From PFJX01 sp964466195 (GTDB taxonomy: Bacteria; Pseudomonadota; Gammaproteobacteria; Burkholderiales; Thiobacillaceae): a DNA stretch of 64,000 bases. Within the stretch, counting starts at the first letter, position 1. The number at the start of each line of letters is the position of its first letter. The stretch lies in the NCBI GenBank assembly GCA_964466195.1, contig CAYXMQ010000006.1, positions 1-64,000 of the forward strand. Reading direction: 5' to 3'. The translations under genes and the position numbers were made by a program. Shown piece by piece: positions 45,023-53,500 of the stretch. The notes beneath the pieces were generated by a model, which made no database searches, was not told the DNA's origin, and saw only the letters and a program-made list of their open reading frames with translations.

Positions 45023-45619
45023 ATGAAAATCCAAACCGTTGGCGAATTGTTGTATTGGTCTTACGCGAATCTCGCGATGGCGCATTCGGCCATTACCGCG
45101 AAAGCCGAAAAGTACGGGCGCGCACAGTTCATGATTCGTTCTCGCCTTTTTGCAGGATTGAACAAGCAAACAATGAACCTTGGCCCTCTCGCTGACGACG
45201 AACGCTTAAAGATGGTGCTGCCGCAAGCTTGCTGCTACTGCGGAAGTCGAGACTATTTGTCTGCTGACCATCTCATTCCAACAAAGCGAGGTGGAGCAAA
45301 TACAGGCGACAACCTCGTATGGGCGTGCCGTTCATGCAATAGCTCAAAGTGCGCCCGTGACGCACTCGAATGGCTGAAGGAGAAAAACCAATTTCCTCCA
45401 ATCCTGCTTCTTCGCCGTTATCTAAAACTCGCGATTGAAATGAGCCAAGAAAGAAATCTCATGGATACTCCGCTTGCCGAAGCACCAGAGCTTCCATTCT
45501 CGTTATCGGCAATTCCACAGACATTCCCACAGCCCGGTCAATTGCGTTTATGGGTCGTAGAAATATCCCAACCCGGCGTTCCAGGCGACCTTGCGCATAA
45601 AGCTGCGCAAGTCGCCTGA
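45023..45619 (+). CDS. Integron cassette gene 1: HNH endonuclease
   Basis: A 198-residue protein with a central HNH nuclease domain: CCYCGSRDYLSADHLIPTKR, then GGANTGDNLVWACRSCNSSK. The two CxxC pairs (CYC...CRSC) bind structural zinc, and the DH, N and N residues form the beta-beta-alpha metal site. It starts 13 bp after the cassette boundary (45010). Its last residues (QPGVPGDLAHKAAQVA) are encoded by the attC site itself, a feature of cassette genes. The sequence is AT-richer than the flanking chromosome. A role in DNA cleavage or phage defence is inferred. Confidence 0.85.
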   Translation: MKIQTVGELLYWSYANLAMAHSAITAKAEKYGRAQFMIRSRLFAGLNKQTMNLGPLADDERLKMVLPQACCYCGSRDYLSADHLIPTKRGGANTGDNLVWACRSCNSSKCARDALEWLKEKNQFPPILLLRRYLKLAIEMSQERNLMDTPLAEAPELPFSLSAIPQTFPQPGQLRLWVVEISQPGVPGDLAHKAAQVA

Positions 45620-45633
45620 ACTCTACGTTATGC
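45566..45633 (+). other. attC recombination site 1
   Basis: 68 bp from TCCCAAC (45566-45572) to GTTATGC (45627-45633). The core folds as GGCGA-C-CTTGCGCA (45584-45597) with TGCGCAAG-TCGCC (45604-45616): a 13-bp stem with exactly one extrahelical base, the hallmark of single-strand attC recognition by IntI. L-box-like GTTCC and GAAC flank the stem. The CCCAA of the left end mirrors the TTGGG with which cassette 1 begins (45010), as the integron model predicts. Confidence 0.85.
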
Positions 45634-45642
45634 CGCATACCA

Positions 45643-46170
45643 ATGACCAAGCCTGACCTTCTTGGGGTTTACCGAACGTTGCTGAACAACATTCAGCTTA
45701 CTTACGCGTCGCTCATATTGTGGTCATATCCCGAGACACCCACATTCTTCAAAAAGCTCTACGAGCAAATGCCGGACATCCCGCGGCCGTTTCCGAGCGT
45801 TGTCGCCCTTGTTCATGACGATCGCGTCATGCGCATAGCCTGCGAAGAGCTATACGACTCCGCGCACCGCGCAGCCATCGTCGGGTTGCTTCCGCTTACC
45901 AAGGCATATTTCAATTCAATCGGTCATCTCGCCGAATTGAAGGAACAGCCGTGGTACCAGTTCTGGCGAATTCTCCGCAACTATTTCGCACACGATATGA
46001 AGCTTTGTTTCAGCAAAGATGAAAAAGCTTTGCTGCCAATAACGTGGTCTGGCGTCACTATTGATCTGTCCATGAATGGCACGTCACTTAAACATGGTCA
46101 GTGTTCGCGAGATAAATTCCGTGAGCTACTCGAAACTGCCGAGAGGTTTGTGAAAAACCATGCGGCATAA
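45643..46170 (+). CDS. Integron cassette gene 2: HEPN-like protein of unknown function
   Basis: A 175-residue all-helical-looking protein that I do not recognise as a named family. The segment WRILRNYFAHDMKLCF contains R-N-x3-H, the R-x4-6-H catalytic pattern of HEPN RNases, in the right helical context (about 104-109). HEPN proteins act as toxins, abortive-infection factors or CRISPR RNases; this would be a compact one with no visible partner antitoxin. It starts 15 bp inside the cassette, and its stop lies inside the GCATAAC core. The function is inference from a single motif. Confidence 0.6.
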   Translation: MTKPDLLGVYRTLLNNIQLTYASLILWSYPETPTFFKKLYEQMPDIPRPFPSVVALVHDDRVMRIACEELYDSAHRAAIVGLLPLTKAYFNSIGHLAELKEQPWYQFWRILRNYFAHDMKLCFSKDEKALLPITWSGVTIDLSMNGTSLKHGQCSRDKFRELLETAERFVKNHAA

Positions 46171-46184
46171 CTCCACGGTTAGCC
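46165..46184 (+). other. Remnant attC between cassettes 2 and 3
   Basis: GCATAAC (46165-46171), six bases, then GTTAGCC (46178-46184). The left core mirrors the TTATGC start of cassette 2 (45628-45633) and the right core starts cassette 3, but the stem that should lie between is missing. A deletion has probably fused the two cassettes. Confidence 0.65.
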
Positions 46185-46197
46185 ATTTCGAATAGCG

Positions 46198-47244
46198 ATG
46201 ACTCCGGAAGAGAAAGCCGCGAAGGACATGCTTTTCATCGCCCCTTACGATTACGAGGGCTTGGCGGGTTGGCTTGTGCGCATTTCCTGGTACCCCGATG
46301 CCAACTATGAAAACCGAAAGTGGCACAGTAAGCTTTTCGCTTTCAGAGACTTTGCCTCAAACGATGACGCTCTGGCGGCTGCCCGAAGTTATCGAGACAA
46401 GTGGATCGAAGAGAACAAGGGAAAGCGCTATCTCCGGAGTATTGGCGCACGATTCAGCCCGACGCTGCCTCGGAATAACACGAGCGGCATCGTCGGGGTA
46501 AACCGCTCCGAGAAGAGAAAGAAGAGCGGCCCACTGTGGCAGACGACATACCCCGCGCCGGGGGGTGGCGTCGAAAACAAGAAGTTTCCGATAAGCATTT
46601 ACGGCGAGGTCGGCGCACTTCGCCTCGCAATTGAGGCGCGTCGCGCTGGTCTCCTTGCGGCTCTCGGCGTTCGAAACATAGCAACGGATGAGGCTGCTTA
46701 TTCAGCCATCAAGTTCTATGACGACCTTCTTGCCAACCTCCAAGACTACCGGGACCAAAGCTCCGATCCGTCGGTGATCGAGATTGTTCGCAACCCTGAC
46801 GTTCCGGCAACAACCAAGCTTGAGCAACTTCAAGTAAGGATCGGGCAGCAGAGGTTTCGTCGCGAGGTTCTTGAGTTCTTCGACAACAAGTGCGCCATCA
46901 CTGGATCAAGCTTGTTGATTCGCGCCTCGCACATCAAACCTTGGCGCGTAGCAACGAACGAAGAACGACTAAATCCGGCAAACGGCCTCGCGTTATCCCC
47001 TGTCTACGATGCCGCGTTCGACCTCGGATTAATTAGCTTTCGGCCTGATGGCCATATTATGCTTTCGCCAATAATTGAAGCCGATTCCGCAGCATTGGGA
47101 ATCACCGGGGCAGAGAAGATTGACTCTCTTACAGACGAGCACTTTGCATTTCTGGACTGGCACCGAAAGAACATCTTCGGGGCGTCAATGGCTAACACTG
47201 CGCTCCAAGGGGCGCTGCGAAATAAAGCCGCGCAAGGCCGGTGA
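46198..47244 (+). CDS. Integron cassette gene 3: AP2-HNH endonuclease
   Basis: A 348-residue protein. An N-terminal region (about 1-90) is followed by an AP2-like DNA-binding segment, SGIVGVNRSEKRKKSGPLWQ ... FPISIYGEVGALRLAIEARR. The C-terminal HNH_2-type nuclease (about 225-310) has FRREVLEFFDNKCAITGSSL, IRASHIKPWRVA and LNPANGLALSPVYDAAFDLG. AP2-HNH proteins occur as homing or restriction endonucleases. The tail MANTALQGALRNKAAQGR is encoded by attC. An HNH nuclease in an integron cassette suggests defence against foreign DNA, but that is inferred. Confidence 0.85.
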   Translation: MTPEEKAAKDMLFIAPYDYEGLAGWLVRISWYPDANYENRKWHSKLFAFRDFASNDDALAAARSYRDKWIEENKGKRYLRSIGARFSPTLPRNNTSGIVGVNRSEKRKKSGPLWQTTYPAPGGGVENKKFPISIYGEVGALRLAIEARRAGLLAALGVRNIATDEAAYSAIKFYDDLLANLQDYRDQSSDPSVIEIVRNPDVPATTKLEQLQVRIGQQRFRREVLEFFDNKCAITGSSLLIRASHIKPWRVATNEERLNPANGLALSPVYDAAFDLGLISFRPDGHIMLSPIIEADSAALGITGAEKIDSLTDEHFAFLDWHRKNIFGASMANTALQGALRNKAAQGR

Positions 47245-47259
47245 ATTCAAACGTTAACG
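47190..47259 (+). other. attC recombination site 3
   Basis: 70 bp from GGCTAAC (47190-47196, matching RYYYAAC except at the second base) to GTTAACG (47253-47259). GGCTAAC is the exact complement of the GTTAGCC that starts cassette 3, as expected for a cassette's own ends. Inside are GCGCTCCA and TGAATTCAAAC box-like segments around an imperfect stem. Confidence 0.75.
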
Positions 47260-47630
47260 CTATAGAAAAACCCGGCAATATTGGCACTGCATTTGATCTT
47301 CCAACGAAAACAGAATCCGTCGATTTGTCAGTTAACAACTATATGTTTGAGCTGATTTATTATGAGGATATGGATAAGGTTTTAATTGAATTCAAGCGAG
47401 CCCTGAAAAAGGGTGGCAAGCTGATTATTGGCAACATGACAGAAGGTAAAACTGCAAGTAGCAGACTGCACGACTTTATTTGCAGGCCATCACCAAAAAC
47501 CATGGCCGGATATTGCGGAGTGCGGCTGACAGATTAGTTGAAACAACACGGCTTCACGGTTGAGGCGAGGGAATACTTTCAGCAGATGCTTTTTCCTTCC
47601 GAAATCATCTTGGCATATAAACATGCCTAA
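47241..47630 (+). pseudogene. Broken SAM-dependent methyltransferase (C-terminal fragment)
   Basis: The first 99 codons from 47241 include FDLPTKTESVDLSVNNYMF and EFKRALKKGGKLIIGNM, the middle and post-motif-III part of UbiE-like class I methyltransferases. The frame meets TAG at 47535-47537, but carries on in the same frame for 30 codons with convincing sequence (LKQHGFTVEAREYFQQMLFP, SEIILAYKHA) to TAA at 47628-47630. The N-terminal SAM-binding GxGxG motif is missing. So it is 5'-truncated and has an amber mutation. It lies directly after the last attC. Confidence 0.8.
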
Positions 47631-47642
47631 CTAGTTTATCGT

Positions 47643-47673
47643 TGCGCATGTTTCTAGCATGCGCACCATTTTT
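47643..47673 (+). terminator. Hairpin before mntP
   Basis: TGCGCATG (47643-47650), a 7-nt loop, CATGCGCA (47658-47665), then CCATTTTTG. It could end the upstream transcript, or act as an attenuator in the mntP leader, only 12 bp before its start codon region. I do not see the yybP-ykoY manganese riboswitch core here. Confidence 0.45.
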
Positions 47674-47685
47674 GAATAAAACGAT

Positions 47686-48219
47686 ATGATCGAAGTCATC
47701 ATTCTTGCGGTCGCACTCAGCATGGATGCTTTTGCAGTTTCCATCGGGCTGGGTGCGAAGAAAAATGTTCCCAACTTGGCTCTAAGAGCAGGGATTTTCT
47801 TCGGAATCTTTCAAGCCTTGATGCCCTTCATCGGATATTTGGGCGGCAAGGGTATTTTAGGCTGGATGGAAGCATATACCCATTGGGTCGCCTTTGGATT
47901 ATTGGCGTTGATTGGTGCAAAAATGATTTACGAAGGCACTCAAGAAGGCGTAGAAGAAGATATTGCGCGCGTAACCAACAAAATGCTGCTGGTTCTTGCC
48001 ATCGCTACCAGCATTGATGCGATGGCCGCGGGATTCAGCCTGACGTTATTGGAAGTAAATCCTTATATCGCCTGTCTTGTCATAGGATCAATAACTTTTG
48101 CTTTCAGCGTGATCGGCATTTCCATTGGCAAGAACAGCGGGACTTGGCTTGAAAGCAAAGCGGAAATTTTCGGCGGATTAGTTTTGATATTGATGGGCAT
48201 CAAGTTTCTTATTGTTTAA
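47686..48219 (+). CDS. mntP: Manganese efflux pump MntP
   Basis: A 177-residue, six-helix membrane protein with two repeated halves: MIEVIILAVALSMDAFAVSI and LLVLAIATSIDAMAAGFSL, whose conserved aspartates (SMDAFA, SIDAMA) are required for Mn export in the family. It exports Mn(II) from the cytoplasm. The gene is AT-richer than the regions on both sides and follows the cassette array, so it may have been transferred too, but no attC separates it from the next chromosomal gene. Confidence 0.93.
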   Translation: MIEVIILAVALSMDAFAVSIGLGAKKNVPNLALRAGIFFGIFQALMPFIGYLGGKGILGWMEAYTHWVAFGLLALIGAKMIYEGTQEGVEEDIARVTNKMLLVLAIATSIDAMAAGFSLTLLEVNPYIACLVIGSITFAFSVIGISIGKNSGTWLESKAEIFGGLVLILMGIKFLIV

Positions 48220-48366
48220 TCCGATACAACGTTTGCTAAACATGAAATCAAAGATGTTATATCGGGCGCGATGCCCATCGCTCTCAAAACGGCGTCACCG
48301 CCGGATGCAATTTGGTACAGCTTGCCAATTGAACTGATGCACTCCGCCAAATGAGCCCAAGCCATC

Positions 48367-48945
48367 ATGCCAGCAGACGCGTGCCCAAAACCGCCCAGCG
48401 GTCCGCTTCACGAACATTGGGGCGCCTCGCGCTTGCGGAATCATGCCGCCGCCGCGCCCTTGAAAATAATCAGCCTGGAGCCTGCGTTGGTCATTGAGCG
48501 AATATTCATCAGCCCGCAACGCGGGGCTGAGCAACGTGAGTGCGAGCGCATCACCGTCGAAGCCGGCAAGGGCGTGGCGGGCGACCGGAACTACGGGCTT
48601 TGCGTTTATCCCGGCCAGAATCTGACTTTGGTCGAGGCGGAGGAAATCGAGCTGTTCTGCCGCCGACATGCGCGCAGCCTCGATCTGTCGCTGACGCGCA
48701 GAAACCTGATCACCCGGGGCATCAGGCTGAACGATCTGGTCCAGGTCGAGTTTTCGGTCGGCGATGTCCGCTTGCGCGGCGTCGAGCTTTGCGAGCCGTG
48801 CGCCGCGTTGGGCGACAGGCTGAGCGATGCCTCGCTCGCCCCGGATCGGGTCGTCAAGCACTGGCTGGGCCGTGGCGGCTTGCGCGTCGATGTGCTGTCA
48901 AACGGAGAAATCGCCCGCGGCGCAGGCCTCGAGATCGCCCGCTAG
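48367..48945 (+). CDS. MOSC domain protein
   Basis: Up to 192 residues. The MOSC core is clear: GKGVAGDRNYG, NLTLVEAEEIE, TRRNLITRGIRLNDLVQVEF and GVELCEPCAALGDRL with the conserved cysteine. MOSC proteins bind persulfide or molybdenum-cofactor sulfur. The first 40 residues look non-conserved. A TTG at 48487 preceded by CTGGAG would start the protein at LVIERIFISP, a better family fit, so the true start may be there. Confidence 0.82.
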   Translation: MPADACPKPPSGPLHEHWGASRLRNHAAAAPLKIISLEPALVIERIFISPQRGAEQRECERITVEAGKGVAGDRNYGLCVYPGQNLTLVEAEEIELFCRRHARSLDLSLTRRNLITRGIRLNDLVQVEFSVGDVRLRGVELCEPCAALGDRLSDASLAPDRVVKHWLGRGGLRVDVLSNGEIARGAGLEIAR

Positions 48946-48972
48946 CAGCGCCGGGGGCCGCGCTTCAGCGGC

Positions 48973-50247
48973 TCAGTGATGGTCGTCGTCGTCAGCCAGC
49001 GGCCAGAGCTGGTGGGCGTCCAGCATCAGTCGGGCGATGGCTTCGTTGGCGGCCAGGCGCGCCTGGCCGGCGGCCAGCTGCGTGTCCAGCGCCGTCCGCC
49101 GCGCCAGCAGCGTGTCGGACAGGCCCAACTCGCCGAGTTCGTGCGCGCGGCGCGCCAGATCGGCATGGCGCGCCACCGCGGCGGCGGCTTCTTCCAGGCG
49201 TTGCCAGGATTCCACCCCGGCGGCGGCGCGCTGCCAGTTGGCGGCCGATTCGGCGGCCAGACGCCGCCGCGTGGCGGCTTCCATTTCCGCCAACGCCTCG
49301 GCCTGCGCCAGCTGGCCCCGGACTTGCGAACGCCGCGCCTCGCCGGACAGGGGTATCGACAGGCTGACGCCGAAGATCCGGTCGTTGCCGCCCTGTTCGT
49401 TGGCCAGATGCAGGCCCACGATCGGATCGGGCGTGCGATTGGCTTCGGCGCGCTGCAGTTGGAGACGGGATTTTTCCAGCGCCCGCTGCGCCGCCAGCAG
49501 TTCATGGTTGTGAGCCAGCGTGCGCTCCAGCCAGAGCGCCGCATTGCCTTGCGGCGGAGCCGGCTGCGCGACGAGCTCATCCGGCGCGGGCAATTCCGGA
49601 TAACGGGCCTGCAGTTCGGCGCGGGCGGCCTTTTCCCTGGCTTGCGCCGCCGTGCTCTGCGACAGCGCCTGCGCCACCGCGGCATCGGCCTGGAATTGGT
49701 CCAGCCGCGCGGCATCGCCGCGTTTGACGCGGACGTCGACGATGCGCTTCTGCTCTTTCAGCAGATCGGTCTGCTTGCGCCACAGGCTCGCTTCCAGGCC
49801 GGCCTGGCGCGCGGCATACCACAGGCTCAGCAACTGGCGCGCCGATTCGTGGCGGGCGTCGCCGACCCGCTCTTCGGCGGCCAGCACGCCCTGCCGGCCG
49901 ATGCGGTCATCCAGCCCGGCCTTGCCCGGCAGACGCCAGCCGCGTTCGATGGCCGCGCCCCATTCATTCGAGTTGGGGCCGCCGCTGACGTTGCGGTGCT
50001 GCGTCGACAGGCGCAGGCCGTATTCGTGATCGCCCGCCTTCAGGCGGCTGTGCTCGGCTTGCGCACCGCGCATTTCCGCCTGCGCCGCCTTGACCTGGGG
50101 CAGCGCCGCCAGGGTCTTTTCCACCGCGGCCAGGGGCGGCAGATCGGCAGGGGCGGCCATCGCCGGCTCGGCGGCCCAGGCCGAATTCAACAGCGGCGCA
50201 GCAGCCAGGCTTGCGCCGAAGCAAATACTCAACAAAAACCTATTCAT
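48973..50247 (-). CDS. CzcC/CusC-type outer-membrane efflux protein
   Basis: A 424-residue TolC-superfamily protein with a signal peptide (MNRFLLSICFGASLAAAPLL) and two OEP repeats rich in long Ala/Gln/Arg helices. The second repeat includes IFGVSLSIPLSGEARRSQVR. It is the outer channel of the adjacent HME-RND pump. The C-terminus (HQLWPLADDDDHH) is Asp/His-rich and could bind metal. ATG 50247 overlaps the DUF3240 stop by 4 bp, which fits better than the further ATG at 50283. Confidence 0.88.
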   Translation of the reverse strand: MNRFLLSICFGASLAAAPLLNSAWAAEPAMAAPADLPPLAAVEKTLAALPQVKAAQAEMRGAQAEHSRLKAGDHEYGLRLSTQHRNVSGGPNSNEWGAAIERGWRLPGKAGLDDRIGRQGVLAAEERVGDARHESARQLLSLWYAARQAGLEASLWRKQTDLLKEQKRIVDVRVKRGDAARLDQFQADAAVAQALSQSTAAQAREKAARAELQARYPELPAPDELVAQPAPPQGNAALWLERTLAHNHELLAAQRALEKSRLQLQRAEANRTPDPIVGLHLANEQGGNDRIFGVSLSIPLSGEARRSQVRGQLAQAEALAEMEAATRRRLAAESAANWQRAAAGVESWQRLEEAAAAVARHADLARRAHELGELGLSDTLLARRTALDTQLAAGQARLAANEAIARLMLDAHQLWPLADDDDHH

Positions 50248-50549
50248 GCCAATCTCCCGAATTCGATCACTGGGGTTATCCAATACGCCACGTCGCGCTT
50301 GGGAAAGCGCTGTTTGAGATGGGCCAGCAGCGCTTCGGCCTGCACGGCCTCGAGCACGATCTGAACCGCCAATCGCTGCGTGCGGCCGCGCACCCGTTCC
50401 TGCGCGCTGAGCTTCTCGTGGTGGCGGCTGTAGCCTTCCGCGGCGTACAGCGTAAAGCCCGCCGCCCAGTCGGGATGGGCGAGGAACTGTTCGACCAATT
50501 CCTCTTCCAGATGCCTGGGCGCGGCCAGAGTCAGTTGTACCAGGCTCAT
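50244..50549 (-). CDS. DUF3240 small protein of the metal-efflux operon
   Basis: A 101-residue protein with the ferredoxin-like/PII-like pattern of DUF3240: LVQLTLAAPRHLEEELVEQF, then GFTLYAAEGYSRHHEKLSAQ and YWITPVIEFGRLA. Members are found almost only in CzcCBA/CusCBA-type operons and are thought to sense metal or tune the pump. It overlaps both neighbours by 4 bp, so its expression is locked to theirs. Confidence 0.85.
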   Translation of the reverse strand: MSLVQLTLAAPRHLEEELVEQFLAHPDWAAGFTLYAAEGYSRHHEKLSAQERVRGRTQRLAVQIVLEAVQAEALLAHLKQRFPKRDVAYWITPVIEFGRLA

Positions 50550-53500
50550 TTCAAATCCCTTTCATAGTCGGCGCCGAGTATGAAACGGCGGTAAAGCACC
50601 GGCAGCATCAGCAAGGTCAGCGCGGTCGAGGTGAACAGGCCGCCGACGACGACGATGGCCAGCGGCTTTTGAATCTCCGAACCGGGCCCGCTAGCGAGCA
50701 GCAACGGAATCAGGCCGAAAGCGGTGATGCTGGCGGTCATCAGCACCGGCCGCAGCCGGCGCAGCGCGCCTTCGCGCACGACCTGATCCGGCGCCATGCC
50801 CTGGCTGGCCAGCTGGTTGAAATACGACACCAGCACGACGCCGTTCAACACCGCGATACCGAGCAGCGCGATGAAACCGACCGAGGCCGGCACCGACAGG
50901 TATTCGCCGGTCAGCCAGAGCGCGGCGATGCCGCCGACCATCGCGAACGGCACGTTGGCGATCACCAGCACCGCCTGCTTGACCGATTTGAAGGTGGCGA
51001 ACAGCAGCGCGAAGATCAATGCCAGCGCCACCGGCACCACCACCGCCAGACGGGCGGCGGCGCGTTGCTGGTTCTCGAACTGGCCGCCATAGACCACCTG
51101 ATAGCCGCCGGGCAGTTTCACCTCCTTGCCGATGCGGGCCTTCACCTCTTCGACGAAGCCGACCAGATCGCGGCCGGCGACGTTGCACTGGATGGTGACG
51201 TAGCGCGCCGCGTTCTCCCGGCTCACCGCCACCGGGCCGTCGGTGCGCACCAGCGTCGCCACCTCTTTGAGCGGAATGGCGACGCCGCTGGCGGTGGGGA
51301 TGCGCAAGGCTTCGAACAAGGCCGGCGAGAGGCGGACGTTCTCGCCGGCGCGCAACACCAGCGGCGTGCGCTTGATGCCTTCCTGGACGATGCCCAGTTG
51401 CAGCCCTTCCAGGTGCGCCTTCAGAAACGCGGAGATGGCGTCCATCGACAGGCCGTAGCGGCCGGCGGCGAGGCGATCCACTTCCACCTTGAAGTACTGC
51501 ACGCCTTCGTTCTTCAGGCTGAACACGTCCTGCGCGCCGGGAATCTTGCCCAGCGTGGTTTCCACCGCACCGGCCAGATTGTTCAGGGTGTCGATGTCGG
51601 TGCCGAACACCTTGATCGCCAGATCGCCGCGCGAGCCGGTCATCATCTCGGAGACGCGCATGTCGATCGGCTGGGTGAAGCCGTAGGTCACGCCCGGAAA
51701 ATCGTTCATCACCGTGCGTATCTCCTGCATCAGCCAGTCCTTGTCCGGCTTGCGCCATTGCGCGCGCGGCTTCAGCACCAGGAAGGAATCGGTCTGATTC
51801 AGGCCCATCGGATCGAGGCCCAGCTCGTCCGAGCCGGCTCGAGCCACCACGCCCGCCACCTCCGGCACCCGCTTGAGCAAGGCCTGCTGCACCGACTGGT
51901 CGAGGGCCAGGCTTTCCTCCAGGCTGATCGACGGCAGCTTCTCCAGCTGGATCAGGATGTCGCCCTCATCCAGCGTCGGCATGAACGATTTGCCGATCAG
52001 CGGAAACAGCGCCACGGCCACGGCCAGCAGCGCCACCGCGGCGATCATGACCAGCCTGATGCGGGCCAGCGCGAAATCCAGCATCGGCGTGTACAGGCGC
52101 AAGGCCACGCGCACCAGCCACGGGTCGCCGTGGCTGCCCTCCTTCAACAGATACGAGGCCAGCACCGGCACCACGGTCAGCGCCAGCAGCAGCGCCGCGC
52201 CCAGCGCGAAGACGATGGTCAACGCCACCGGAATGAACAGCTTGCCTTCGAGGCCTTCCAGCGTCAGCAGCGGCAGGAACACGATCATGATGATCAGCAC
52301 GCCGGCGGTGGTCGGCGCGGCCACCTCGCGCACCGCGCGGAACACCCGGTGCACCTTGGATTGGCCGCTCTGGTCATGCGCCAGGTGGCTGACGATGTTC
52401 TCCACCACCACCACCGCGCCGTCGACCAGCATGCCGATGGCGATGGCCAGGCCGCCCAGGCTCATCAGGTTGGCCGACAGGCCGAAGCGCTGCATCAGCA
52501 GGAAGGTGGCCAAGGCCGCCAGCGGCAGCGTGATGGCCACGGCGAGCGCGGCGCGCACGTCGCCGAGAAACAGGAACAACAGCACCAGCACCAGCACGAT
52601 GGCTTCCAGCAGCGCCTTCGACACCGTGCCCACCGCCCGCTCGACCAGCGCGGAGCGGTCGTAGAACGGCCTCACCGTGACGCCTTTGGGCAGGCTCGGC
52701 GCGATCTCGGCGAGACGCTGTTTCACGCCCTTCACGACGCTCTGCGCATTGGCGCCGCGCAGGCCGAGAACCAGGCCCTGCACCGCCTCGCCCTTGCCGT
52801 CTTTGCTGACGCCGCCGTAGCGGGTCAGGCTGCCCAGGCGCACTTGCGCCACATCCGACACCCGCACCGGCACGCCGCCGACGTTCTTGACGACGATGCC
52901 GGCCAGGTCTTCCAGATTCTTGACCGCGCCTTCCACCCGCACCAGCCAGACTTCCTCGCCCTCGGTCAGGCGGCCGGCGCCGTCGTTGCGGTTGTTGGCC
53001 TGGATCGCCTCGGCCAGCTCCATCAGCGTGACGCCGCGCGCGCTCATCGCGGCGTTGTCCGGCGCCACCTCGAAGGTTTTCACCTCGCCGCCCAGCGCGT
53101 TGACGTCCGCGACGCCGGGCAGGGTGCGCAACTTGGGCCGGATCACCCAATCCAGCAAGGCGCGGCGTTCGGCCAGGCTCAGATGATCGGCTTCGACGGT
53201 GAACATGAACATTTCCGACAGCGGCGTGGTGATCGGCGCCAGACCGCCGCTGACGCCGGCCGGCAAGTCGGCCATGACGCTGCCGAGGCGCTCGGCGACT
53301 TGCTGCCGCGCCCAGTAGATGTCGGTGCCGTCCTCGAAATCGATGGTGATGTCGCTGAGGCCGTACTTGGACATCGAACGCAGGATGCGTTGTTTGGGTA
53401 TGCCCAGCATTTCCATTTCGATCGGTGCGGCGATGCGACTTTCCACTTCGGTCGGCGTCATCCCCGGCGCTTTCAGGATCAGCTTGACCTGCGTCGTGGA

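Noticed and set aside
47631..47685. A yybP-ykoY manganese riboswitch before mntP
   Set aside because: The leader is only about 55 bp long after the pseudogene stop and shows a single hairpin; the conserved riboswitch loops are not visible.
44731..47700. An integron integrase gene
   Set aside because: No tyrosine-recombinase frame of adequate length or with the R-H-R-Y pattern exists on either strand here.
48295..48861. A - strand frame over the MOSC gene
   Set aside because: It is antisense to clear MOSC motifs and has no recognisable domain.
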